NCBI GenBank assembly: GCA_963920705.1
Contig: CAWUCO010000289.1
Span: 902,001 to 966,000, forward strand
Direction: 5' to 3'
DNA length: 64,000 bases
Source of the DNA: Odiellus spinosus
Lineage: Eukaryota > Arthropoda > Arachnida > Opiliones > Phalangiidae
Program-made: the position numbers and the translations under genes
Notes under the pieces: model-generated
Told to the model about the DNA's origin: nothing
Database searches by the model: none
The model's input: only the letters and a program-made list of their open reading frames with translations
Shown here: positions 35,195 to 46,157 of the stretch, piece after piece
Layout: every line of letters begins with the position of its first letter
How positions within the stretch are numbered: position 1 is the first letter of the stretch

Positions 35195-36300
35195 ACCTCC
35201 CCGACTGAAGGGGGAGGTTTTACACTGTGTGTGTGTGTGTGTGTCTGTGTGTGTGTCACTTCCTGTGTAACCGGATATCCTGTGTACGCGGATATCACGT
35301 GACCTAGCTCGTAGAGCCAAAAGTCTAGAGACATTATTATACCAGCTTATCGTTCAATTCCGTTTAACGGGAATTACCTCCTTTAAGCGTGGCTGCAACA
35401 TTAAATTTCAAGTGTCGTGCAATGATATGCAACAGGACGTCTCCAATTGCATATTATCACCTTCCACCATCCACTTTACGGTCAAACCTCGATGCTGGAC
35501 AGTTGAAGGCGATTATACACAATGGGACGTCTCCCACTGTTATAATCACCTCCGTCCATCACGCATCAAGGTCCAACCACTAGTGTCGGATGTCAGCGGG
35601 CCATACTAGCGAGGCGTCCCTCACTAATATGGTCCACATCGACCCTCCACTCTCCAAACATCGCCCCCCAAGGGTAAATTGGCCGACACGTGAGCACTCA
35701 GGGTTACGATAAACGTCTGAGCATTGATAAGGTGGGATCTCCACCAGATCTTATAACAATCGGATACTGTATAATGGCATTCGATTCGCTTATATAGTCT
35801 CTTTGGAAGTATAGTACATTGTAGCATTATGGCGTGATATCTTTTAGTGAATTGAAACAAAATATTAATTTAAAATATAATTCAAAATATTATAATTATG
35901 TCTCTTAATCTTATTAATAATGTAGCTGAAAATTAAATTTTAAATTTGCGATAGTTTTGAAGATATTTAAGAAATTCTCTAAATATTTGACCGTTTAATA
36001 GCAGCTTGAGTTGACAGCACGCGCTAAGCTATTTTCCATATATCATTTAGTTAAAATAGCAAAGGTATAAAGGGCCGTATAGGCTTAGGCTTGCTGCAAA
36101 CTCGGGGTGGATTGAAAAATTTAAGCCAATTTCTATACTAATACCAGCTTGAGTTGACAGCAAGCGCTAAGCTATTTTCCATATATCATTTAGTAAAAAA
36201 AGCCGAGGTATAACGGGCAGTATAGGTTTTGGCTTTCTGCAAACTCGGGGTGGATTGAAGAATTTAAATAACATTATAGACCAATTTGTATACTTTTGTT
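35195..36300 (+). repeat. Unclassified interspersed repeat, copy 1 (5' part)
   Basis: Begins ACCTCCCCGACTGA right after the array's T5 tract and is closely similar to 44396-45840. It opens with a hairpin (ACCTCCCC/GGGGGAGGT), then a short GT microsatellite (35226-35255), then about 600 bp of conserved sequence with no long open frame. A module of about 120 bp containing CAGCTTGAGTTG and GGGGTGGATTGAA occurs at 35990-36116 and again at 36141-36262. No coding capacity seen; family unknown. Confidence 0.7.
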
Positions 36301-37631
36301 TTTTATCTATTTTTGGTTAAAAAGTAGACTAGATATAATTTTTAACTTTGTATAAGCATCGCTTCTCGGGGTATAAATAAGCGAGATTATCATTTTTCCC
36401 ACTCAATGATAACCTTGTGTAGGGCGAGGAGAGGTTCACGTTAGGCTTTCACGCTAGCGGTGTTGCCTCATTGATTCGGCAACGGCTCTTGGTTGCTAAG
36501 GCGGTGGTAAAACGCACCTATTATCACATATTTTGAGTAGTGTGTTTAAATAAGGCACGTATTTCTTGCAAGAACCCTTTGCAAGTACCTATTTTTCGGC
36601 GACTTTATTCGCAATTCTTAGACTGTAAGGCAAGTATGACTTTACAATAGGGAAAAAAAATACGATCAAGTTGGACATCCTACACCAAGTGCTCAATTAT
36701 ACTTAAAATCCTAATCTCTACTTTATTTATAAATGTATTTGAGTCCCGCGACTAGGATGTGCTATAGAGTATAGACCCAGACTTTAATAAATGGACAACT
36801 ACTCAATAGCAGCCCCATTCCTACTACTAGGATAGGCTATACGGTAATTAAGGTAGGCAAGTTCAATAAGCCGCCACACACTTCCGGTCTGCAATTAGTT
36901 CACTAGAGTACTTGTTCGATTTGCGAACTTGCTTTAAGTTGTACAAACTTCGCAACTGTGATCCCGCGAAAAGATCGAGCCGGTTTACACTCGACAAGTT
37001 GCAAAAATTCCATAAGCGGATGCACATTGAAGTTGTTCGAGAAATCAAATATGCTTGAAACTCGCGCGAGGGTTTAAATTTCGCGTGTGTCAGGAGAAGC
37101 GCTGGATTTGCAGTATAGTCCTGGTCGATTTCCAAAACCGGAAGTCTAGAGACCCTCGCGAAAATTTTGGCGGGGAAAACTTTTGTCACGTGATCGTCCG
37201 CCATCTTTTGTAGTGTGAATATAGCGACAGACTAACCAACGCCTCCTATATTTTATCATATCGGAGGTGTTGGACTTACAACTTGAATTTGGTTTGTGGG
37301 AAATAAAATTAGAAATAGTCTGGCAACCTGTTACTGCAAAAAGATGGCGGCGCGGCTATGAGACAAGCGCCCATTTCCGGCAAATCGACGAAAGTCGCGC
37401 GAAGAAGTAGGCCTTAAATATTTTGAAAAATATTCTAGTTAGTTTGTCGTCATATGACGTTGTTTCCCAACTTGGTGTAATTTTACTCTGATCTGTCCTG
37501 CCTTAAAAGAATATATTTTATTCTTCACTCACAGCCTTAATCCACAAAGAAGGTTAACTTAAAAAAAGGTCACTTAAAACTTTCTGTACAGACAAGTAGA
37601 GTATATGTAGACCGAGTAGCGCAAATAAGCG
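36301..37631. other. Gene-poor stretch with short stem-loops and ATGGCGG motifs
   Basis: No convincing gene. From 36359 to 36483 there are consecutive potential stem-loops: TCGCTT/AAGCGA (36359-36384), TTATCATT/AATGATAA (36387-36412), CGTTAG/CTAGCG (36439-36459) and GTTGCC/GGCAAC (36462-36483). AAGATGGCGG, a YY1/Pho-like motif, occurs on the - strand near 37207 and on the + strand near 37343. A 113-codon frame on the - strand (36863-37204) starts at the first of these motifs but resembles nothing that I know. Confidence 0.4.
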
Positions 37632-37716
37632 AAAGAACAACAGCAACTCCCCATAAGAGTCTGGGTCCACGTAATGTTAAAAATTTTCGTCTCTTTTATG
37701 ATAAACTAGCTGAAAG

Positions 37717-37733
37717 CCCGCCCTACGGGCGGG
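37717..37733 (-). terminator. Helitron 3' hairpin
   Basis: Perfect 7-bp GC stem with a 3-nt loop, seven bases from the CTAG terminus. This is the hallmark replication-termination structure of Helitrons. Confidence 0.85.
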
Positions 37734-37863
37734 TTTCATCCAGTTGCTTCGGGCCTAATGAAATTGTATTAAAATCTGAGTTTCCACGCGCCTGCCATAT
37801 GAAAAGAGGTGAAAAGGATTGAACAGTGTTATAATTAGTAACAGCATGTAACGATACCAAATC

Positions 37864-37999
37864 GAAGATTTAATTTTTCACTTAATTCTAATTTTAAGAA
37901 GATTTAATTTTTCACTTAATTCTAATTTTAAGAAGATTTAATTTTTCACTTAATTCTAATTTTAAGAAGATTTAATTTTTCACTTAATTCTAATTTTTA
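37864..37999. repeat. 34-bp tandem repeat, four copies
   Basis: Four copies of a unit containing GAAGATTTAATTTTTCA inside the Helitron. A related single copy, with the same upstream GTAACGATACCAAATC, lies near the other end at 39503-39551. Confidence 0.85.
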
Positions 38000-38045
38000 T
38001 TTTCATCTTTTTAAGGGCGGTCCTCTTCCTTTCCACCTTATTTTC

Positions 38046-39110
38046 GGCGGCCATCTTGCTTTTCATGCGGCCATCTTACTTTTCATCTTTTTTTTCATGC
38101 GGCCATCTTACTTTTCATCTTTTTTCATGCGGCCATCTTACTTTTCATCTTTTTTCATGCGGCCATCTTACTTTTCATCTTTTTTCATGCGGCCATCTTA
38201 CTTTTCATCTTTTTTTTCATGCGGCCATCTTACTTTTCATCTTTTTTCATGCGGCCATCTTACTTTTCATCTTTTTTCATGCGGCCATCTTACTTTTCAT
38301 CTTTTTTCATGCGGCCATCTTACTTTTCATCTTTTTTCATGCGGCCATCTTACTTTTCATCTTTTTTAAGGCGGCCATCTTGCTTTTCATCTTTTTTCAT
38401 GCTTCCATCTTAATTTTCATCCTTTTTTTCAGGCGGCCATCTTGCTTTTCATCTTTTTTTCATGCGGCCATCTTACTTTTCATCTTTTTTCATGCGGCCA
38501 TCTTACTTTTCATCTTTTTTCATGCGGCCATCTTACTTTTCATCTTTTTTCATGCGGCCATCTTACTTTTCATCTTTTTTAAGGCGGCCATCTTGCTTTT
38601 CATCTTTTTTCATGCTTCCATCTTAATTTTCATCTTTTTTTTCAGGCGGCCATCTTGCTTCATCTTTTTTCATGCGGCCATCTTACTTCTCATCTTTTTT
38701 CATGCGGCCATCTTACTTTTCTTTTTTAAGGCGGCCATCTTGCTTTTCATCTTTTTTCATGCTTCCATCTTAATTTTCATCTTTTTTTTCAGGCGGCCAT
38801 CTTGCTTTTCATCTTTTTTTTCAGGCGGCCATCTTGCTTTTCATCTTTTTTTTCATGCGGCCATCTTACTTTTCATCTTTTTTCATGCGGCCATCTTACT
38901 TTTCATCTTTTTTCATGCGGCCATCTTACTTTTCATCTTTTTTCATGCGGCCATCTTACTTTTCATCTCTTTAAGGCGGCCATCTTGCTTTTCATCTTTT
39001 TTCATGCTTCCATCTTAATTTTCATCTTTTTTTTCAGGCGGCCAACTTGCTTTTCATCTTTTTTCAGGCGTCCATCTAACTCTCATCTTTTTGCAGGCGG
39101 CCATCTTGAT
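38046..39110. repeat. 30-bp minisatellite inside the Helitron
   Basis: About 35 copies of a 30-bp unit, core GCGGCCATCTTACTTTTCAT, with variants (AAGGCGGCCATCTTG, ATGCTTCCATCTTAA) that recur in blocks, so the array has its own higher-order pattern. Because 30 is a multiple of 3, frames stay open by chance; the apparent 320-codon frame is a decapeptide shadow. Confidence 0.92.
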
Positions 39111-40297
39111 GTTCGACTTTTTCCGTTAGTTTAAAAGGTTCCGTTTAAAATTTATTACCACTCCATTTTTAAATGCTCCCTGTAATGCTAAGCGGGGTTT
39201 TAATATATAAGACTACTACTCCGCGTCTAACAATCCTCCGTGGGAAAAAAAAAAGACCCTACACTATACAAATCATTATCAACCAATGGGAGGCCGGCGT
39301 TAAGGCGAGGCATCCCGCAACGGGATCCTCCTGAAACGACAGATTATCGTGTTAACGAACGGAAGCCTTTATCGAACTGGAATTTTTAACTTTAATTTTA
39401 ATTTAAAAAGAGTAAAAAGCGGTACGAACCCCGATTAAATTTTATAATTTAAACTGAGCGGAGGCCTAACAGGAAGAAAATTAACGAAACACTGAAACGT
39501 TTGTAACGATACCAAATCGAAGATTTAATTTTTCAATTAATTCTAATTTTAATTTAAAACGAACTACGAACCCAGATTAAATTTTGTTCCGTAGACGGCG
39601 TGTTTCTCCAAGAGCAATAAAATTAGCGAACTCGTGGGGGGCCGGAACGGCTCGGAATAAATTCCCCCGCGAAAAAACGAACCAACGAACGACGAACGAA
39701 CGAACGAACGTCGTGGTTTTTATATATAAGATTCGTATTATATTATTAAAATAGGGTAGTTGGGGGATAATTTAAAGCTAAAATTCGAGCTCACAACTGT
39801 AAATTTTGGGAATTACAACGAATGGAAGGTTTCTTCCATAATGTAAAGAATAGGAAGAATCTATGACTTCCGTGCCGGATATGAAAGCCTTCCCCCACAC
39901 GAAAATCTTGAACGGTTATTATTTTAGATTCATAATTATGTTAGGAAAATATTAGGAAAGAATTATTTTGTAACTGCCACGGGTATAGTGATGGCGGCAA
40001 AATGAAATTCGTATATTTTTGGTCTACTATGCCTCGAAATCCTCGAAAACGCCTGTAGAAGTGTTCCACTTGTCAAGCATTCATGCAGTAGGCTTTTGCT
40101 AGCTTTACAGGGGCCGTGCAAAGACTATATAGCTTACTTGAATAGTCTTTGGTGTAGAAGAAACTCGAAAAATAAATAGAGAAATCATACCAATTAGAAG
40201 ATACTGGAGTAGTATCTTTAATTTTTATTTCATATTAAACAAAACACACTTGTATAAAACGGACAAATTATTCATTTAACGCTAAGGTTTTCTACGT

Positions 40298-41542
40298 TTA
40301 ACGTATGTCTGGTAGTTCAAGCTCAGTGGCATCTTCACACACTACACGCAATTTTGACTGGTACCAACTGCCTCGATCTTCATGGCGACGATAACCAAGA
40401 TACCAGATTACGCTGCTAACGTGAACACAAGTACCTATCGTCAAACTACCACCTTTGCAATTGCAATACCAGCCTTTAATGGCATTTGCACCTGTCCCGT
40501 TCGGTACATAACGAATTAGAGCTTGGTGAACAGCTGAGGTGGAAAATTGACCAGGCACGCGTATACGAATTAAGTCATGTTCAACTTTGGACACTTCGAC
40601 GCTGAAAGAGCCGGATTTCTCTATAGTCAACGCCACATAAGATTCAGCGCGTTTCGTTTTAAAGTCGCTCATTACCACCTCACGTACATCACTTTCACGA
40701 AGTACAGGGAAGTCTTGAAATTCACTATCCTCAATTCGTTGCTATTTAGACGGGTTGCGAAGCAGATTATCGCGCTCAACTACTTCCTTAAGAGGATTTT
40801 CTTTCGTAGAGACTGCCAGCATTTTTTTGACGGAGTCTTCCCAGGAACCTTTAAGATGTAACTCCGGGTGGTAGGCGTTCAACAGCGCAGCAGCAATTTG
40901 AAGAAGTTCCGGAACTAATGGTAACATATGCACAGGTATACGGTTTTGAAAAAAACGATACACCGTCTGCAAATGCCCATTCCTAACTTCAACCGGCCAC
41001 CTGAGGTGCGTTACTTGTCGGGAACGATTAACTTCTTGCGTGTTTACTTGCTTCTCGCCTTTAGTCAAGAACGAAGGCATTTGTAAATCCACACCCAGTT
41101 CAGTCAGTACGCTGTTGGAGTCTCGAAAACCGCGGTCTGCCAGTACAACGTCACCAACTTGAAAGAAAGACTGGAGTTCTTCTCTCTTTTTGATAGAATG
41201 GTTTAAAATGCGCGCGTCGTTATTGCGACCATTAGCAAAGTAGGGTCCAATTATATCTATTATGTAACCCGTAGTTGTTACCATTAACATTGGCTTGAGG
41301 ATATGCTGGCCTTTGTGCACACAGAAGGATTTGTGAAGAACGGTATAGTCCTTGGATCTTCCAACCTTGATATAGGTGTCATCTACAATGGTAATAAGAC
41401 AATTAGGCTTGTTGTTAGCAAAGAGTTTTACTGCTGCTCCAGATTGATGGTTTGTTATCAGATTGTCACGTGATAAGTGTTGCAGGCCAAAATGATGTGG
41501 CACGAAATGCTCCGATAAAGTTATAATAACCGCTTTTACCGT
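40298..41542 (-). pseudogene. DDE_Tnp_4-like transposase with SWIM zinc finger, left copy (nonsense)
   Basis: Cut-and-paste transposase of the IS5/Harbinger-related DDE superfamily. Visible: IVDDTYIKVG (first acidic residue), VLADRGFRD (second), PVEVRNGHLQTVYRFF (candidate third acidic residue), and a C-terminal SWIM-type motif C-N-C...C-V-H in WYCNCKGG...GTCVHVSSVIW. A TAG at 40742-40744 replaces the Trp codon seen in the right copy, truncating the protein before the SWIM part, which continues in the same frame to 40298. The glycine usually after the first Asp is Asp here. A SWIM domain joined to this DDE type recalls ISL2EU-like elements, but I am not certain of the family. An upstream frame extends to 41773 into the unique centre. 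Confidence 0.8.
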
Positions 41543-41581
41543 GTTTGATACCGATCTTTCAGTTAAATGAAATAAAGTTGA

Positions 41582-41675
41582 TAAAGACGTCTTTAATATT
41601 TTTTGCCAGCCAGGTTGGCGAAAAATATTAAAGACGTCTTTAATATTTTTTGCCAGCCAGGTTGGCGAAAAATAA
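41582..41675. repeat. 47-bp direct repeat at the palindrome centre
   Basis: Two adjacent copies, each containing the palindrome AAAGACGTCTTT and a near-perfect inverted repeat TTTTTTGCCAGCC/GGTTGGCGAAAAA. It lies between the two transposase arms and is absent from both. Confidence 0.85.
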
Positions 41676-41726
41676 TTAAACCTGTTTTTATAAACATTAA
41701 AAAAATTGTAATATCTGGTTTGAACC

Positions 41727-43176
41727 ATGATCTTAAGAACTTTCCTTATCAATAACATCAATGTGAGAGTCACTTGGAATTTGGAGATGGCTCCAAATAC
41801 ATGTTACGCGTGCAATCGGAAAGTTACCAATAGTACAAGTAGAGGTATAGGCACTCACGTAAAGGCTGGCTTTGCTCGTTTTCTTCGTTTTAGTAAAGGG
41901 TTATTACCACTTGTAATTAATAGCAAAACAACGGTAAAAGCGGTTATTATGGCTTTATCGGAGCATTTCGTGCCACATCATTTTGGCCTGCAACACTTAT
42001 CACGTGCAAATCTGATAACAAACCATCAATCTGGAGCAGCAGTAAAACTCTTTGCTAACAACAAGCCTAATTGTCTTATTACCATTGTAGATGGCACCTA
42101 TATCAAGGTTGGAAGATCCAAGGACTATACCGTTCTTCACAAATCCTTCTGTGTGCACAAAGGCCAGCATATCCTCAAGCCAATGTTAATGGTAACAACT
42201 ACGGGTTACATAATAGATATAATCGGAGCCTACTTTGCTAATGGTCGCAATAACGACGCGCGCATTTTAAACCATTCTATCAAAAAAGAGAGAAGAACTC
42301 CAGTCTTTCTTTCAAGTTGGTGACGTTGTACTGGCAGACCGCGGTTTTCGAGACTCCAACAGCGTACTGACTGAACTGGGTGTGGATTTACAAATGCCTT
42401 CGTTCTTGTCTAAAGGCGAGAAGCAAGTAAACACGCAAGAAGTTAATCGTTCCCGACAAGTAACGTACCTCAGGTGGCCGGTTGAAGTTAGGAATGGGCA
42501 TTTGCAGACGGTGTATCGTTTTTTTCAAAACCGTATACCTGTGCATATGTTACCATTAGTTCCGGAACTTCTTCAAATTGCTGCTGCGCTGTTGAACGCC
42601 TACCACCCGGAGTTGCATCTTAAAGGTTCCTGGGAAGACTCCGTCGAAAAAATGCTGGCAGTCTCTACGAAAGAAAATCCTCTTAAGGAAGTAGTTGAGC
42701 GCGATAATCTGCTTCGCAAACCGTCTAAATGGCAACGAATTGAGGATAGTGAATTTCAAGACTTCCCTGTACTTCGTGAAAGTGATGTACGTGAGGTGGT
42801 AATGAGCGACTTTAAAACGAAACGCGCTGAATCTTATGTGGCGTTGACTATAGAGAAATCCGGCTCTTTCAGCGTCGAAGTGTCCAAAGTTGAACATGAC
42901 TTAATTCGTATACGCGTGCCTGGTCAATTTTCCACCTCAGCTGTTCACCAAGCTCTAATTCGTTATGTACCGAACGGGACAGGTGCAAATGCCATTAAAG
43001 GCTGGTATTGCAATTGCAAAGGTGGTAGTTTGACGATAGGTACTTGTGTTCACGTTAGCAGCGTAATCTGGTATCTTGGTTATCGTCGCCATGAAGATCG
43101 AGGCAGTTGGTACCAGTCAAAATTGCGTGTAGTGTGTGAAGATGCCACTGAGCTTGAACTACCAGACATACGTTAA
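41727..43176 (+). pseudogene. DDE_Tnp_4-like transposase with SWIM zinc finger, right copy (frameshift)
   Basis: Same protein as the left copy, in opposite orientation. It has IVDGTYIKVG and, after a +1 A in an A-run near 42284-42289, the downstream part in another frame (LADRGFRD, then 42382-43176 with RWPVEVRNGHL and the SWIM motif ending WYLGYRRHEDRGSWYQ). The Trp codon that is stop in the left copy is intact here. The N-terminal part before 41931 (MAPNTCYACNRKV...) is not shared with the left copy; its CxxC...H pattern might be a small zinc-binding element, but this is weak. Confidence 0.8.
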
Positions 43177-43816
43177 ACGTAGAAAACCTTAGCGTTAAAT
43201 GAATAATTTGTCCGTTTTATACAAGTGTGTTTTGTTTAATATGAAATAAAAATTAAAGATACTACTCCAGTATCTTCTAATTGGTATGATTTCTCTATTT
43301 ATTTTTCGAGTTTCTTCTACACCAAAGACTATTCAAGTAAGCTATATAGTCTTTGCACGGCCCCTGTAAAGCTAGCAAAAGCCTACTGCATGAATGCTTG
43401 ACAAGTGGAACACTTCTACAGGCGTTTTCGAGGATTTCGAGGCATAGTAGACCAAAAATATACGAATTTCATTTTGCCGCCAGCACTATACCCGTGGCAG
43501 TTACAAAATAATTCTTTCCTAATATTTTCCTAACATAATTATGAATCTAAAATAATAACCGTTCAAGATTTTCGTGTGGGGGAAGGCTTTCATATCCGGC
43601 ACGGAAGTCATAGATTCTTCCTATTCTTTACATTATGGAAGAAACCTTCCATTCGTTGTAATTCCCAAAATTTACAGTTGTGAGCTCGAATTTTAGCTTT
43701 AAATTATCCCCCAACTACCCTATTTTAATAATATAATACGAATTTATCATAAAAGAGACGAAAATTTTTAACATTACGTGGACCCAGACTCTTATGGGGA
43801 GTTGCTGTTGTTCTTT

Positions 43817-44395
43817 TACATCGTAATTTTTAGTTTAACCTGATATACGGAAAGCCAATGCGTTAGTTGTTTATTGATAGGTTTATTAGGGTTGTGTTGT
43901 ATACTGAAGCCATGTATAGGTTCAATGTGATATAACATTTTGCCTTTTCACGTTACTTGGTCTACAAATACTCTACAACCGTCAAAATTCTGATATGGTT
44001 TTAAAAGAAGAACCTTGACCTTGTGTATTTAATCTCATATCGAGATTAAATGTTTTTCGCATCTAATTTTAATTGGTTTATCAATATGTTATTTGTATAT
44101 ATATTTTTTTAAGATTTTATATTTTTTAGATTAAAATAAATTTATTATTCAGGAAGATTTTGTAGAACCTAGTTCTCAGGATTACCGGTGTTAAAAATTT
44201 ATTTTGCTAATGTTATCTTGATGTCTGTGTTTTCTGCCAGCTATTTGGTAGTGGTAAGATTAATATTTTTCATTTTAATTAATTGACTTATTTGGCGTTT
44301 ATTTGATAATTTGCTTTACATAAATTGTTCGTGTAAGGGCTATTTTACATATTACCAAAGGTTGCTAATTTCAGTTGTCTTAATTCTGACTTTTT
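43817..44395. repeat. Unclassified repeat, copy 1 (3' part)
   Basis: No gene. About 160 bp (43888-44050) with GTTCAATGTGATATAA and GAACCTTGACCTTG is repeated at 47228-47385. The order 5' module, interior, 3' module is the same in both places, so 35195-44395 and 44396-47677 look like two same-orientation copies of one family, the first split by the inverted transposon pair. Confidence 0.55.
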
Positions 44396-45840
44396 ACCTC
44401 CCCGACTGAACTTTAGTTCAGGGGGAGGTTTTACACTGGTCGTGTCTGTGTGTGTGTCACTTCCTGTGTAAGCGGATATCCTGTGTAACCGGAAATCACG
44501 TGACCTAGCTCGTGGAGCCAAAAGTCTAGAGACATTATCATACCAGCTTATCGTTCAATTCCGTTTAACGGGAATTACCTCCTTTAAGCGTGGCTGCCAC
44601 AATGAGTTTCAGGTGTCGTGCAATTATATACAACAGGACGTCTCCAATTGTATATTATCGCATGCCACCATCCACTTTACGGTCAAACCTCGATGCTGGA
44701 CAGTTGAAGGCGATTATACGCAATGGGACGTCTCCCACTGTTATAATCACCTCCGACCATCCTCACACCAAGGTCTAACCTCTAGTGTCCGATCTCAGCG
44801 GGCCATATTAGCGAGGCGTCCCTCACTAATATAGTCCACATCAACCTTCCACTCCAGTCATCTCCTCCCTCTACGGGTCTTTGTGGTGCAGTTACCGAAT
44901 GCCTAGGGTTACGATAAACGTCTAGACGTTGAGAAGGGGGGGTTTTCCCCAACTCTTATCGGTTACTCGCTCGGTTAATAAAGGTTAGCGAAAGCTATAT
45001 ATACCCCTTTTCCATGCCCTAACTATTTTGGCCTTATGCCGCGATATCTTTTAGTGAATTGAAGCGTATAATTCATTTAAATTTTAATTTAATATAATAA
45101 TATTGTTAAACTGAATCTAATTAATAAAGAAGCTGAAAAATCAATTAAAAATTCGAGAAAGTTTAGAAGATATTTAAGAAATTTCCCAAAAATTTAATGA
45201 AATGTGACCGTTTAATACCAGCTTGAGTTGGCAACACGCGCTTAGCTGTTTTCCATATATCATGTAGTCCAAAAAGCAAAGGTATAACGGGCAGTATGGC
45301 TGCAAACTTGGGGTGGATTGAAGAATCTAAATAAAAGTGCGTTTACACCGTCCACTGAATTCAAATTAATACAGACAAAGGTACTTTGACAAAATTTGAT
45401 AAGACTTCTTTCGGTACGAGAGTTTCTCTAGTTAAACACAGATTTAAATAATGAAATATTGATAAATTATATGAAGTAATAGAGAGTAAGGTGCCTGAAT
45501 TGGTTACAAAAGGGTGAAATCATAAGCTTAGCCTATTTGTATTAATTGCTTCAAAATGATAAACAAAAATTTTATTTCTTAAACAGTAGAATGATAAGGA
45601 ATATCCATTGAATTCGAGCTAATAGAGAGAAAGTATAGTTTATTGTTTACGAGTGCTTCTCTTAGTTAAACAAAGATTTAATGAAATGTGACCGTTTAAT
45701 ACCAGCTTGAGTTGGCAACACGCGCTAAGCTGTTTTCCATATATCATTTAGTCCAAAAAGCAAAGGTATAACGGGCAGTATAGGCTAAGGCTTGCTGCAA
45801 ACTTGGGGTGGATTGAAGAATCTAAATAAAGGTACATTTA
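44396..45840 (+). repeat. Unclassified interspersed repeat, copy 2 (5' part)
   Basis: Starts ACCTCCCCGACTGAAC after a T5 tract, like 35195. The opening hairpin is complete here, with an inner CTGAAC-TTTA-GTTCAG stem and an outer ACCTCCCC/GGGGAGGT stem. Modules of about 120 bp with CAGCTTGAGTTGGCAACACG are at 45210-45330 and 45694-45820. Confidence 0.7.
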
Positions 45841-46157
45841 CACGGGCATCCAAGATAGAAACGACATAAGATTTAAAGCTGAGGCGGATTGATACAAAAT
45901 GTTAAACCTCTTAAGAAAAATTATAGTCGTGAAAACTCCCCTTGGACAGAAGTACAGTAGGTTTCCCGTGTTTAAAAAAACATCAGTTTTGAATAAAAAA
46001 TGCTTATCTGATGTTGGAAAAAAATAGGCTTCAGATTTCTCCACTATAAAACCAAGAAACATTTCCGATTATTTTCATAATCAAAAGAAGCCGTGTAGAG
46101 TGAGACCAGACGAAAGAGAGCTATAGTGACTTAAGTGAGAAAATCAACCAGCGCAGA
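45841..46157. other. Non-coding stretch, possible degenerate frame
   Basis: A 42-codon frame from ATG 45898 continues an upstream frame across one TGA and ends at 46026. It could be a decayed exon; no family recognised. Confidence 0.2.

Larger units (their letters stand above)
37706..39731 (-). mobile_element. Non-autonomous Helitron
   Basis: Reads on the - strand. The 5' end is TCTTATATATAA (from 39731), preceded by host A. The 3' end is CTAG (37709-37706), followed by host T, with a GC-rich hairpin CCCGCCC-GTA-GGGCGGG (37717-37733) seven bases before it. Removing 37706-39731 gives AATACGAA/TTTATCAT, exactly the sequence in the right arm at 43735-43750, so the uninterrupted site is preserved 4 kb away. 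No Rep/helicase gene is present. The interior holds a 34-bp repeat (37864-37999) and a 30-bp minisatellite. Confidence 0.92.
37632..43816. mobile_element. Inverted duplication of a DDE/SWIM transposase element
   Basis: The left arm (37632-41542) and right arm (41931-43816) are reverse complements around a 388-bp unique centre. Excluding the Helitron in the left arm, the arms are 1885 and 1886 bp; the extra base is a frameshifting A in the right copy. Outer ends share AAAGAACAACAGCAACTCCC. No convincing target duplication flanks the pair. Each arm holds one transposase copy reading outward from the centre. The two copies differ by about seven residues over the shared protein, so the duplication is fairly recent. 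Confidence 0.85.

Noticed and set aside
36358-36369. Match to the U2 snRNA 5' end (12 bases)
   Set aside because: Sequence after it, including the branch-site pairing region, does not match U2.
36863-37204. 113-codon - strand frame starting ATGGCGGAC
   Set aside because: No recognisable domain or second copy; the ATGGCGG start is shared with a non-coding motif nearby.
38056-39018. 320-codon open frame
   Set aside because: It is a decapeptide read-out of the 30-bp minisatellite; several frames are open for the same reason.
45838-46062. 74-codon - strand frame
   Set aside because: AT-rich and featureless; the + strand frame over the same bases looks at least as coding-like but is broken.
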